Origin: Methanomassiliicoccaceae archaeon DOK
GTDB lineage: Archaea; Thermoplasmatota; Thermoplasmata; Methanomassiliicoccales; Methanomethylophilaceae
DNA: 64,000 nucleotides
Assembly: GCA_009911715.1 (NCBI GenBank)
Contig: CP047880.1
Span: 1,240,001 to 1,304,000, forward strand
Reading direction: 5' to 3'
The notes beneath the pieces are model-generated. The model was given only the letters and a program-made list of their open reading frames with translations. It was not told the DNA's origin and did not search any database. The position numbers were made by a program, and so were the translations under genes. Below are positions 49,215 through 57,762 of the stretch, piece by piece (position 1 is the first letter of the stretch; every line of letters begins with the position of its first letter).

Positions 49215-50600
49215 ATGAATACAAAGCAAATTGGTGCCATTGCGGTGGTCCTCGTGATTATTATCGCAGGAGTCAGCGTGTACCTGGCATTCGGCGGCGG
49301 ATCATCCAACAACGATCCCAACTACGGCCTTAGCGACAATATCGATGGCCGTCTCACAATATTCGGAAACGCAAACAACGATGACTACATCGATCAGAGG
49401 GATGTGGAGGCTGTTGAATCCATAATTTCCGGTGAAGTCGAACCCGTCTACTTCGACTGCAAGCTTTCCTATGGCGGAGCGACCGTTCAGAGAACTCTCG
49501 CAGACGCCAACTGTGACGGGGTTGTTGATGAAACCGACCTTGACATCATCCAGCGCATGGTTGACAGGGAAGTGGGGATGCAGATCCACTTCTACGATGT
49601 CGACGGAGTTGCCAGTTCATGCACATACCCTCTCGACACGATGGCGATCGGATACAAGAGCAACTACGAGGCCGTTCTCATCCTCGGGGCAGAAGACAAG
49701 TGCCTCTACGCCTGCAACCAGGTCTCAGACAACGGAGCCTACAGCAAATGGTACACCGCATTCAGCGATGCCCAGGGAATCGGAAGCAGGTTCGATCCCG
49801 ACTACGAAGTGTTTGTAAAGGAAGGAAACGAGAAACCCAACTGTGTCATCACTGGCACCAGGGCATGGTTCGATGCCGATATGGAGACCACCCTTGCGCC
49901 CCTCGGTATCGATGTTGTTCGCCTCCCGTTCTGGGAGGACAACGTAACAGTCTCGGGCATCATCACCCTCGGATATCTCCTCGGCTGCGAGGATGCCGCA
50001 TACGATTACGCAGAGACTGCAGACAGCGTTCTTGAGACGATAGAGGACACCCTGTCGAACGTCCCCCTTGCGGACAGACCCCTGGTCTACGCCTCATACA
50101 ATGGGACCAAGATCTCCACGATGCACAACGGCGTTCATGAGTTCGTCACCGCTGCTGGAGGAAAAACGGTCCTCGACATCGGAGGATATCAGGCCGGAAC
50201 GAACATCGACGGAGAGGGAATCATCAGCATGAATCCCGACTTCATCGTATTCAGCGTCTACTACGGATTCCTGGAGGAGTATGACAGTCTCGAGACCACC
50301 AAGGACTACGTCTACGACATGCTCACGAACTCCGACGGAATGTACTTCAGTCTGATCGAACAGACCAACGCGTACAAGGAAGGCAACGTATACATCTTCG
50401 ATCAGGGAATGTTCATGGGTCCTGCCAGCTACATTCCGATAGCCTACATGGCCAATCTGCTGTATCCGGACCTGTTCGATTTCGATGTCGACGCCCTTTT
50501 CACCGAGTATCTTGAGAAGTACCACCCCGAGTTCTCCATCGAGGACTTCGAGGGACTCAGCTACTACAGCTTGAATGAGGTGCTGAACTACTACAACTGA
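49215..50600 (+). CDS. ABC transporter substrate-binding protein with dockerin-like repeats
   Basis: 461 residues. N-terminal membrane anchor or signal (IGAIAVVLVIIIAGVSVYLAF), then two calcium-loop repeats, GNANNDDYIDQRDVEAVESI (51-70) and ADANCDGVVDETDLDIIQRM (96-115), as in dockerin or EF-hand type modules. A BtuF/FecB-like periplasmic binding domain follows (GTRAWFDADMETTLAPLGI, FVTAAGGKTVLDIGG, NPDFIVFSVYY). It presumably binds an iron chelate or corrinoid outside the cell. Several Mets at the N-terminus (49203-49215) are possible starts. Its codon use and GC are below the window average. Confidence 0.82.
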   Translation: MNTKQIGAIAVVLVIIIAGVSVYLAFGGGSSNNDPNYGLSDNIDGRLTIFGNANNDDYIDQRDVEAVESIISGEVEPVYFDCKLSYGGATVQRTLADANCDGVVDETDLDIIQRMVDREVGMQIHFYDVDGVASSCTYPLDTMAIGYKSNYEAVLILGAEDKCLYACNQVSDNGAYSKWYTAFSDAQGIGSRFDPDYEVFVKEGNEKPNCVITGTRAWFDADMETTLAPLGIDVVRLPFWEDNVTVSGIITLGYLLGCEDAAYDYAETADSVLETIEDTLSNVPLADRPLVYASYNGTKISTMHNGVHEFVTAAGGKTVLDIGGYQAGTNIDGEGIISMNPDFIVFSVYYGFLEEYDSLETTKDYVYDMLTNSDGMYFSLIEQTNAYKEGNVYIFDQGMFMGPASYIPIAYMANLLYPDLFDFDVDALFTEYLEKYHPEFSIEDFEGLSYYSLNEVLNYYN

Positions 50601-50623
50601 GGGGACGGGCTTCGGCCCTCCCC
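50601..50623 (+). terminator. Hairpin after the binding-protein gene
   Basis: GGGGACGGGC-TTCG-GCCCTCCCC, a UUCG-capped stem with one bulged C, immediately after the stop. It likely ends or attenuates transcription so that the binding protein is made in excess over the permease. Confidence 0.65.
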
Positions 50624-50640
50624 GGATTTCCAGTGATCCG

Positions 50641-51360
50641 ATGGAACTGACAGAGAATATCAGGAAGTATTGGGATCTCCGGAGCAGAGGTTTCTCGGAA
50701 TCTGTTATCTACGAGATTTCAACAGGAGAGTCGGAAAAAACCCTCGAACTCCTGGAATCGATGGGTGTAGCTGCCGGAGACAGCATCCTGGATGTGGGAT
50801 GCGGACCAGGGTATTTTGCTCTCGCCCTAGCAAGATCCAGAGTACATGTCACGGGAATCGATTTCTCCGAAGACATGATCGAAAAAGCTCGCACAAACGC
50901 TTCGAAATACAACTCCGATGCACGCTTCGTTGTAATGGACGCACAGAAGATGAGCTTTCCAGACGACACGTTCGACCACGTGGTAAGCAGGAACGTTCTG
51001 TGGAACCTCACACGTCCAGAGGATGCGTATTCTGAGATCTTCAGGGTATTGAAGCCCGGCGGTTCTGCGGGCATCCTTGACGGGAACTTCTACCTGATGG
51101 ACAAGGAAACGTCCGGACATCATACCCATGACCAGGACTGTCACAGTCGCTTCAACAGGGGAGAGGTGGATTTCTCAATCATCGAACGTCTGGCGAAGGA
51201 CCTGCCACTCAGCTCCGTCGAACGCCCAGCGTGGGATGTGAGCGTCCTAGGCAAGATGCACGAGTGCTCATCGGTGGAGGTGAGATTCCTCAAACACTCC
51301 GATGATGGATGTTCTCCGCCATCGTCATTCGCCATAATCGCCAGAAAGGTGATGCGATGA
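50641..51360 (+). CDS. Class I SAM-dependent methyltransferase in the transport operon
   Basis: 239 residues. SAM motif DSILDVGCGPGYFALALA (about 47-64), then HVTGIDFSEDMIEKA and FDHVVSRNVLWNLTRPEDAY. Close paralogue of the enzyme domain of the ArsR fusion at 47.9-49.0 kb. Its ATGA overlap with the permease gene indicates tight coupling. It may modify the imported chelator or a corrinoid side chain; the substrate is unknown. Confidence 0.85.
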   Translation: MELTENIRKYWDLRSRGFSESVIYEISTGESEKTLELLESMGVAAGDSILDVGCGPGYFALALARSRVHVTGIDFSEDMIEKARTNASKYNSDARFVVMDAQKMSFPDDTFDHVVSRNVLWNLTRPEDAYSEIFRVLKPGGSAGILDGNFYLMDKETSGHHTHDQDCHSRFNRGEVDFSIIERLAKDLPLSSVERPAWDVSVLGKMHECSSVEVRFLKHSDDGCSPPSSFAIIARKVMR

Positions 51361-52427
51361 ATCCAGAAGAAACATCCTCCGATATGGAAACCGAGTACCA
51401 CAGGTACGTCTACCGCAAGATCGTCTTCATCCTGGGATGCGTACTGGCGATGTTTCTTGTGTTGGGCTATGCAGCAACGATCGGATCCTCCGGAATCTCG
51501 ACATTGGATGTCTACAGGGACATCTGGTACCATTTCGTCGACCCCAGCAAATTGGACACGACCATCGATTGGATAGTCTTCACCAACCGCCTGCCCCGCA
51601 TAGCTACAGGACTGGTGGCTGGAATATCACTGGGAGTGGCCGGCGCGGCAATGCAGAGTATGATGAAGAATCCGTTGGCTGACCCATACACCACGGGAAT
51701 ATCCTCAGGAGCTTCGTTCGGTGCTACACTGGCCATCGTCATGGGGTTCAGCATCGCAGACCTGGGAGGTACGGCAGGGATGGTTGTCACAGCCTTCGTC
51801 TTCGCCCTCATTCCTGCGGCCGTCATAATCCTGGTGTCCTCTCTGAAGAACACGTCCGCAGCGACCATGATCCTTGCGGGAATCGCCGTGATGTATCTGT
51901 TCAATGCCTGCACGACGATAGTACAACTGAGAGCCTCGGATGCAAGCCTGTCCGCGGTATTCCAATGGTCCATCGGTGATCTGAGTGGAGCCACCTGGGA
52001 ATCGTTCTACGTCATCACCGCATTCACGATCGTGGGCACGATAATACTGATGGCGGTGTCGAAGAAGCTGAACATACTGATCACAGGAGACAAGAACGCC
52101 ACGGCACTGGGCCTGAACGCTCACAAACTGAGGATACTCCTGCTGATCGTCATCTCCCTGATGGCAGCATCTGTCGTGTGCTTCACCGGAATCATCGGAT
52201 TCGTCGGATTGGTCGCCCCCCACATCGTCAGGATATTCATCGGATCCGACAACAGATACCTAATACCTGCATCCGCAGCATTCGGAGCAGTGCTGCTGAT
52301 GATAGCCGATCTGATTTCCAGGATGATCATCGCACCCACGTTCCTGCCTGTAGGGGTGATAACGGCATTCATCGGATGTCCGCTGTTCCTGTATCTGCTA
52401 ATCAAGCAAAGAAAATCCATGTGGTGA
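51357..52427 (+). CDS. FecCD-type ABC transporter permease
   Basis: 356 residues, about nine to ten membrane helices. NRLPRIATGLVAGISLGVAGAAMQ, KNPLADPYTTGISSGASFGA and GIIGFVGLVAPHIVRIFIG are hallmarks of BtuC/FecCD permeases for iron chelates or vitamin B12. A charged cytoplasmic N-terminus of 24 residues precedes helix 1. Works with the binding protein and the ATPase of the same operon. Confidence 0.94.
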   Translation: MNPEETSSDMETEYHRYVYRKIVFILGCVLAMFLVLGYAATIGSSGISTLDVYRDIWYHFVDPSKLDTTIDWIVFTNRLPRIATGLVAGISLGVAGAAMQSMMKNPLADPYTTGISSGASFGATLAIVMGFSIADLGGTAGMVVTAFVFALIPAAVIILVSSLKNTSAATMILAGIAVMYLFNACTTIVQLRASDASLSAVFQWSIGDLSGATWESFYVITAFTIVGTIILMAVSKKLNILITGDKNATALGLNAHKLRILLLIVISLMAASVVCFTGIIGFVGLVAPHIVRIFIGSDNRYLIPASAAFGAVLLMIADLISRMIIAPTFLPVGVITAFIGCPLFLYLLIKQRKSMW

Positions 52428-52431
52428 TAGG

Positions 52432-53208
52432 ATGGACATTCAACTGAAAGGAGTGGAGTTCGGATACGACTCGGATGTCATGGTGCTGAAAGGCATAGAC
52501 TTCGAGTTCAACAAACCGGAGTTCATCTGCATCATGGGACCGAATGGGGTAGGGAAATCAACATTGATCCACTGTATGAACAAGATCCTGAAACCCACCG
52601 GAGGGACGGTCCTCATCGATGGGAAGGACATCACTGGAATCAAGCTGAAAGAATTGGCCCGCAACATGGGGTATGTCCCCAACGCCACTGAGGACGCCTT
52701 CCCTCTGACTGTGGTGGATACAGTCATGGTCGGCCTCCAGAACGACTACAAGTTCGGAACCACTTCTGATGACCTGCAGAAGGTACACGATGCACTGAAA
52801 CTCATGGGCATTGAGCATCTGGCGATGCGTAACTTCGACGAGCTGTCCGCAGGGCAGCATCAGAAGGTCATGCTAGCCCGCGGACTGGTTAGAGAACCTT
52901 CCGTAGTCCTCCTGGATGAACCGACCTCAAATCTTGACATCAGACATCAGATAGAGGTGACGAAGGTTCTCAGCCGCCTGCCTCGTGACAAGGGCATGAC
53001 GGTGATCATGATTAGTCACGACATCAACATCACCGCCAAGTTCGCGGATAGGATCATCATGCTCCATGATGGGGAGATCTATGCTGTGGGAACACCTTCG
53101 GAGGTTCTGACGAAGGAGAACCTGCATATCGTCTACGGAGTTGATGCGGACATAATAGAGAAAGACGGACGCCCGCATGTGATACTGAACGATGCCTATC
53201 CGGAATGA
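52432..53208 (+). CDS. ABC transporter ATP-binding protein
   Basis: 258 residues. Walker A MGPNGVGKSTLI, signature FDELSAGQHQKVMLARGL (LSAGQ in place of LSGGQ), Walker B VVLLDEPTSNLD and H-loop MISHDINIT. FepC/BtuD family, forms a dimer under the FecCD permease. Starts 4 nt after the permease stop. Confidence 0.94.
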   Translation: MDIQLKGVEFGYDSDVMVLKGIDFEFNKPEFICIMGPNGVGKSTLIHCMNKILKPTGGTVLIDGKDITGIKLKELARNMGYVPNATEDAFPLTVVDTVMVGLQNDYKFGTTSDDLQKVHDALKLMGIEHLAMRNFDELSAGQHQKVMLARGLVREPSVVLLDEPTSNLDIRHQIEVTKVLSRLPRDKGMTVIMISHDINITAKFADRIIMLHDGEIYAVGTPSEVLTKENLHIVYGVDADIIEKDGRPHVILNDAYPE

Positions 53209-53225
53209 TGAAAACCTTTTCCAGA

Positions 53226-53239
53226 CGGGGGAGACCCCG
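53226..53239 (+). terminator. Hairpin at the end of the transport operon
   Basis: CGGGG-GAGA-CCCCG about 17 nt after the ATPase stop, with AAACCTTTTCC before it. The rest of the spacer up to 53,402 contains the TATA-like TACTATTTTTATC (53,364-53,376) of hisB and nothing else I can name. Confidence 0.5.
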
Positions 53240-53402
53240 CCCAAACCGTTTCTCTAGACGGGAACGTAAAACATGTTGTACTCTCAGACGGCATCGTCCT
53301 CATAAGTGCACGTACCTTCTTCGAAAACCGATTCTTGAGCACGAGTCATGATGCTGACGCGCATACTATTTTTATCTGCTATCCCTACGCGGACATGTTA
53401 TC

Positions 53403-53951
53403 ATGACCGCCAGGACGTCCTCAATAGAGCGCAGCACAAGGGAGACCAGAATCTCCGTGGACCTCGACATAGACGGCACGGGCAAGTTCGACGTGACCTG
53501 CGAGATCCAGTTCCTGAAGCACATGACCGAGACGCTCGCCAGGTACGCCGGCTTCGACCTCGTCCTGAGCGCCGAGGGCGACAACGACCACCACATCATC
53601 GAGGACACGGCGATCACCCTGGGGAAGGCCATCAGGCAGGCCATGGGCGACGAGCCCATCGAGAGGATGGCCACCGCCGTCATCCCCATGGACGACGCCC
53701 TCGTGATGGCGTCGCTCGACCTGGTCGACCGCCCCTACGCGGACATCGACTGCCCCGACCCGCTGTACACCCACTTCATGAGGAGCCTGGCGATGTCGGC
53801 GGGCATGACACTCCACATCGTGGTCATCAGGGGGTTCGACGAGCACCACATCGTCGAGGCCGGGTTCAAGGCCACGGGCAAGGCCCTGGCCGAGGCCCTG
53901 AGGCGCCGCAGCACCGAGCTGAGCACGAAGGACCGCGAGATCATAGCGTGA
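53403..53951 (+). CDS. hisB: Imidazoleglycerol-phosphate dehydratase
   Basis: 182 residues, single-domain form without a phosphatase part. The metal-binding motifs [13 protein letters not shown] and [13 protein letters not shown] and the start [21 protein letters not shown] are typical. First gene of the second his block. Confidence 0.95.
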   Translation: MTARTSSIERSTRETRISVDLDIDGTGKFDVTCEIQFLKHMTETLARYAGFDLVLSAEGDNDHHIIEDTAITLGKAIRQAMGDEPIERMATAVIPMDDALVMASLDLVDRPYADIDCPDPLYTHFMRSLAMSAGMTLHIVVIRGFDEHHIVEAGFKATGKALAEALRRRSTELSTKDREIIA

Positions 53952-53955
53952 TAAG

Positions 53956-54708
53956 ATGCTGACAAAGAGGATCATTCCGTGCCTTGACGTGAAGAACGGC
54001 AAGGTCGTAAAAGGGATCAACTTCAAAGGGCTCCGCGACGTGGGGTACCCGCCGGAGATGGCCGCGGCCTACGAGCTGCAGGGCGCCGACGAGATAACGT
54101 TCCTGGACATCACCGCGTCCCTGGAGACCAGGCAGACCATGCTCGACATCGTCTCGGAGACGGCCGGCAAGCTGTTCGTGCCACTGACCGTCGGAGGGGG
54201 CATCAGGAGCGTGGACGACATGAGGGACGCCCTCAACGCGGGAGCCGACAAGGTCTCCGTTAACTCCGCCGCCGTGAAGGACCCGGACATCATCTCCGAG
54301 TGCGCCGAGAGCTTCGGCAGGCAGTGCGTCGTCGTCGCCATCGACGGCAAGAGGGTCGACGACCACTGGGAGGTCTTCACCCACGGGGGAACGAAGCCCA
54401 CCGGCATCGACGCCGTCGAATGGGCCAAGAGGGCCGAGGACCTGGGCGCGGGCGAGATCCTGCTCACGTCCATGGACACGGACGGCGTGAAGACCGGCTA
54501 CGACATCCCGCTCACCGCCGCCGTGGCGGACGAGGTCAGCATACCCGTCATCGCCTCCGGCGGATGCGGATGCAAGGAGCACATCTACGACGTCTTCGCA
54601 CAGACCGGTGCGTCGGCGGCGCTGGCGGCATCCATCTTCCATTACAACGAATGCACTGTCGGAGGGGTCAAGGAGTACCTCAGGGACAGGGGGATCGTGG
54701 TCAGATGA
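53956..54708 (+). CDS. hisF: Imidazole glycerol phosphate synthase, cyclase subunit
   Basis: 250 residues, TIM barrel. [49 protein letters not shown] and [15 protein letters not shown] are diagnostic. Partner of HisH 8 kb upstream. Confidence 0.96.
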   Translation: MLTKRIIPCLDVKNGKVVKGINFKGLRDVGYPPEMAAAYELQGADEITFLDITASLETRQTMLDIVSETAGKLFVPLTVGGGIRSVDDMRDALNAGADKVSVNSAAVKDPDIISECAESFGRQCVVVAIDGKRVDDHWEVFTHGGTKPTGIDAVEWAKRAEDLGAGEILLTSMDTDGVKTGYDIPLTAAVADEVSIPVIASGGCGCKEHIYDVFAQTGASAALAASIFHYNECTVGGVKEYLRDRGIVVR

Positions 54709-55310
54709 ACGACCTGAAATACGACGAGAAGGGACTGATCCCCGTCGTGGTCCAGGACTGGATCACCAACGAGGTGCTCATGGTCGCATGGGCGAACGAA
54801 GAGGCAGTCTCCAAGATGTACGAGACCGGATACACCCACTTCTGGTCCAGAAGCAGGCAGAAGCTCTGGAAGAAGGGGGAGGAGTCCGGGCACCTCCAGA
54901 AGATCAAGTCCATCCAGAAGGACTGTGACGCCGACACCCTGCTGGTCAGGGTGGAGCAGGTCGGCGGCATCGCCTGCCACCTGAACAAGCCCTCATGCTT
55001 CGACGAGACCATCTACGGCAGCACCGAGGAGACGATGGCCATCATCCCCGACCTCAGGAGGGTCCTGAAGGACAGGCACGAGAACCCCGAGGAGGGCAGC
55101 TACACCTGCAAGCTCTACGACAACGAGACGAAGATGTGCAAGAAGATCGTGGAGGAAGCCACCGAGTTCGTCCTGGCCATCAAGGACCGCAGCGAGGACG
55201 AGATGTGCGGCGAGCTTGCCGACCTGATCTACCACACCATGGTCGCCGTCGAGAAGATGGGCGTCCCCATGGGGAAGGTCTACAGGGAGCTCTGGGAGAG
55301 GTCGCAATGA
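54705..55310 (+). CDS. hisIE: Phosphoribosyl-AMP cyclohydrolase / phosphoribosyl-ATP pyrophosphatase
   Basis: 201 residues, fusion of HisI ([39 protein letters not shown]-type region, zinc cysteines in [10 protein letters not shown] and [12 protein letters not shown]) and HisE (from about residue 115, [31 protein letters not shown]). Two steps after HisG. ATG overlaps the hisF stop. Confidence 0.95.
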   Translation: MNDLKYDEKGLIPVVVQDWITNEVLMVAWANEEAVSKMYETGYTHFWSRSRQKLWKKGEESGHLQKIKSIQKDCDADTLLVRVEQVGGIACHLNKPSCFDETIYGSTEETMAIIPDLRRVLKDRHENPEEGSYTCKLYDNETKMCKKIVEEATEFVLAIKDRSEDEMCGELADLIYHTMVAVEKMGVPMGKVYRELWERSQ

Positions 55311-55957
55311 GGGCCGATCTCCACACCCACACAGTGTTCAGCGACGGGGAGCTGATCCCCGCCGAGCTCGTGAGGAGGGCGATGGTCCTCGGTCACGACA
55401 TGATCGCCATCACCGACCACGTGGACATGACCAACGTGGAGTTCGTGGCGTCCAACGTCGCGAAGGCCGTGGAGCTCTGCGAGGACTACATCAGGGTCAT
55501 CCCCGGGGTGGAGATCACCCACGTCCCGCCGTCCAAGATCGACCACGTGGCGAAGCTCGCGAGGAGAAACGGGGCGGAATGGATCGTGGTCCACGGGGAG
55601 ACCGTCACGGAGCCCGTCGCCCCTGGAACCAACCGCGCGTCCGCCGAGAACCCCGAGATCGACGTGCTGGCGCACCCCGGCTTCATCACGGTCGAGGAGG
55701 CGCAGATCGCCAAGGACAACGACGTCCTGCTGGAGGTCTCCGGCCGCGCCGGGCACAACATCACCAACGGCCATGTGGTCAACGTGGCCAGGGCGGTCGG
55801 CGCCAGGATGGTCGTCGACTCCGACACCCACTCCCCCGAGAACCTCATGGACGACGCCGCGGCCAGGACCGTGGCTTTCGGCGCCGGCATGACCAAGGAG
55901 GAGGCGGAGAGGGCGCTGTACGTCACCCCCTACGAGGCCACCAGGCACATCGCCTGA
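55307..55957 (+). CDS. PHP-domain phosphatase, probable histidinol-phosphate phosphatase
   Basis: 216 residues. PHP metal motifs: ADLHTHTVFSDGELIPAELV, AITDHVD, VVHGET, LAHPGFIT and VDSDTHSPENL. Overlap with hisIE and the lack of a HAD phosphatase in hisB support a role as histidinol-phosphate phosphatase. hisD is not in the window. Confidence 0.87.
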   Translation: MRADLHTHTVFSDGELIPAELVRRAMVLGHDMIAITDHVDMTNVEFVASNVAKAVELCEDYIRVIPGVEITHVPPSKIDHVAKLARRNGAEWIVVHGETVTEPVAPGTNRASAENPEIDVLAHPGFITVEEAQIAKDNDVLLEVSGRAGHNITNGHVVNVARAVGARMVVDSDTHSPENLMDDAAARTVAFGAGMTKEEAERALYVTPYEATRHIA

Positions 55958-55968
55958 ACGGCCCACCC

Positions 55969-55989
55969 GCCGGGGCCGACGGCCCCGGC
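55969..55989 (+). terminator. Terminator of the second his block
   Basis: GCCGGGGCC-GAC-GGCCCCGGC, perfect 9-bp stem 12 nt after the PHP gene. Confidence 0.7.
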
Positions 55990-56044
55990 CCTCCGCTGGA
56001 GGTCACTCAAAGCTTTTAATTAGAGGTACGGTCTAATCGTCCCG

Positions 56045-56608
56045 ATGACCCAGCGTGAGGACATCTACTGGAACACGTTCCTCCCCGCATTCTTCACTAG
56101 GATATCCGACATCATCAAGAACAGGATAACCGCGGAGCTGGAACCGCTCGGGCTCACCAACGCCCACGCCATCTACATCATGGCGCTCACGCTGAAGGAC
56201 GGGCAGACCATGGTCGGCCTGTCACAGTTCCTCGACCTGGACACCTCCAACACCAACCACGTGATCAAGGTGCTGAGGGAGAGGGACCTGGTCTGCGACG
56301 ACCGCGTCGACCAGTCCAAGAAGAAGTTCAGGATATTCCTGACGCCGGAGGGGAGGCTCCTGGGCCTGTACCTCATGGACTTCCAGACCAACGTGGTCAA
56401 CGAGTGCTTCAAGGGCATCTCCGACGAGGAGATCCTGTTCATGCGCAACATCATGATCAGGCTGCTGGAGAACATCGACCCCGACCTGGAGAACTACATG
56501 CAGAGCAGGTACCAGGACCCGTTCTACACCTACCTGCACGTGGACCTCGGGGACGAGAAGTTCCATGTGGTCAACCACATCCGCAGGCGCCACAGGGACG
56601 AGGAGTGA
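56045..56608 (+). CDS. MarR-family transcriptional regulator
   Basis: 187 residues. Winged helix region: LTNAHAIYIMALTLKDGQTMVGLSQFLDLDTSNTNHVIKVLRERDLV followed by the wing (DRVDQSKKKFRIFLTPEG). Helices at both ends for dimerisation. It has its own TATA-like TTTTAATTAG 25 nt upstream and precedes a flavodoxin-fold protein, its likely target. Confidence 0.88.
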   Translation: MTQREDIYWNTFLPAFFTRISDIIKNRITAELEPLGLTNAHAIYIMALTLKDGQTMVGLSQFLDLDTSNTNHVIKVLRERDLVCDDRVDQSKKKFRIFLTPEGRLLGLYLMDFQTNVVNECFKGISDEEILFMRNIMIRLLENIDPDLENYMQSRYQDPFYTYLHVDLGDEKFHVVNHIRRRHRDEE

Positions 56609-56659
56609 AAGAATCATATCCGCGTAAACCATACGGGAGAGGTAGTCAGAGGGAGAACC

Positions 56660-57319
56660 ATGGGAAGGATCGTATCCATTGTTTCCAGTCCCAGAGAGCA
56701 GGGCAACACGGACACCCTGGTCCACAAGGCGATGGTCGGAGCCATGGGCCTCTCCACCAACACGTTCTCGCTCTACCGCATCGCCAGGATGCGCATGCGC
56801 GGATGCATGGCTTGCGAGGCCTGCAAGTCCCGCGGAAGTTGTATCCAGGAGGACGAGCTCACGCCCGTCCTCGAGGACATCCGCGACGCGGACGCCCTGA
56901 TCGTCTCCACGCCGGTGTACTTCGGCCAGGCGTCATGGGCGTACCGCATCTTCGAGGACAGGATGTACTCGTTCCTGGACAAGGATCTGAGGTCCACCCT
57001 GCCCGAGGGCAAGGACCTGATCATCGTCGTCAGCTACTCCTCCGACAGGGAGGCCGCGGAGAGGATCGCGGACCACATCAGGCATCTGATGGTGGACTTA
57101 TTCCGCTTCAGGCACGTGGGGACCATGATCTACTGCGACCACAGCAGGACGACCCACGCCAAGGACGACGAGGAGGCCTGCCGCATCGCGGTCAGCCTGG
57201 GGACGTCCCTGCATGTCGCCGTCCCGTTCGACAACCACTCCGTCGTGTCGATGCCCGAGGACGATGCCCGTCGCGGCAACACGCGCCTCGAGCCCGGATT
57301 CGTCTGGAAATCCCAGTGA
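56660..57319 (+). CDS. Flavodoxin-fold FMN reductase-like protein
   Basis: 219 residues. Opening IVSIVSSPREQGNTDTLVHKAM is the FMN phosphate loop of NADPH-dependent FMN reductases. RGCMACEACKSRGSCIQEDEL is the cysteine-rich stretch of the iron-sulfur flavoprotein-like group, but only with C-x2-C-x5-C spacing, so an FeS cluster is uncertain. DALIVSTPVYFGQASW is conserved. Probably a redox stress or electron-transfer protein controlled by the MarR gene upstream. Confidence 0.85.
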   Translation: MGRIVSIVSSPREQGNTDTLVHKAMVGAMGLSTNTFSLYRIARMRMRGCMACEACKSRGSCIQEDELTPVLEDIRDADALIVSTPVYFGQASWAYRIFEDRMYSFLDKDLRSTLPEGKDLIIVVSYSSDREAAERIADHIRHLMVDLFRFRHVGTMIYCDHSRTTHAKDDEEACRIAVSLGTSLHVAVPFDNHSVVSMPEDDARRGNTRLEPGFVWKSQ

Positions 57320-57424
57320 ATCCGCATATTTTATTCTGGAATTGTCCCGAAACAGTGGCAGCCATGCAGTTCCACGGGTGCTGTGTCATCATAAATGATG
57401 TTGGACGAATCTTTTTTGATGAAT

Positions 57425-57680
57425 GACCCAATATTTTTTTAAACCCCTGTTGCTATTACTTATTCAACCGAATTATGGGACGCCCCCATCCGTACGGGGA
57501 TGGCGGTTGTCCGTGCAGGTCCGGTTCCGCACCTTAACCGGTTCCTGCGAAGGGATCGGGGGTGGGGAACGTTCTCCTCCTTACACGACTCCGCCCCGAT
57601 CCCAGGTCTTCGAAACCCCCTTACGATGATCCGAGGGACGCCCGACCCGCGACTGTCCGGAGACGGATGGAGAAAAAGAA
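57425..57680. ncRNA. Candidate structured RNA, family not recognised
   Basis: No convincing protein frame. After the AT-rich box AATATTTTTTTAAACC (57430-57445) the sequence becomes GC-rich and folds by eye into consecutive helices: CCATCC / GGATGG (57486-57503), GCAGG-t-CCGGTT / AACCGG-tt-CCTGC (57515-57548), and GGGATCGGGG / CCCCGATCCC (57552-57603, with further pairing possible inside). Then GGGACGCCCGACCC (57634-57647) echoes GGGACGCCCCCATCC at 57478-57492. The box places a plus-strand transcript start near 57,470. I see none of the key SRP RNA or RNase P RNA core motifs. Orientation and identity are open. Confidence 0.45.
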
Positions 57681-57687
57681 AAAGGGT

Positions 57688-57711
57688 GTCCGCCCGCTGC
57701 CACGGGCGGAC
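57688..57711. terminator. Hairpin with T-rich tail on the minus strand
   Basis: GTCCGCCCG / CGGGCGGAC, 9-bp stem with 6-nt loop. On the minus strand it is followed by ACCCTTTTTCTTTTTCTCC, so it ends the permease transcript; on the plus strand it could close the structured RNA region. Confidence 0.7.
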
Positions 57712-57762
57712 GGAGGAAATAATGGAAGAGGTTTGTTGGCTTTCTTCCGAAGATCCCTCGGA

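Noticed and set aside
57425-57711. SRP RNA or RNase P RNA in the structured region
   Set aside because: I could not find the GGAAGG/AGCA helix-8 core of SRP RNA or the AGGAAAGUC/ACAGAA core of RNase P RNA on either strand. A T-loop-like TTCGAAA at 57609 has no pairing stem, so it is not a tRNA.
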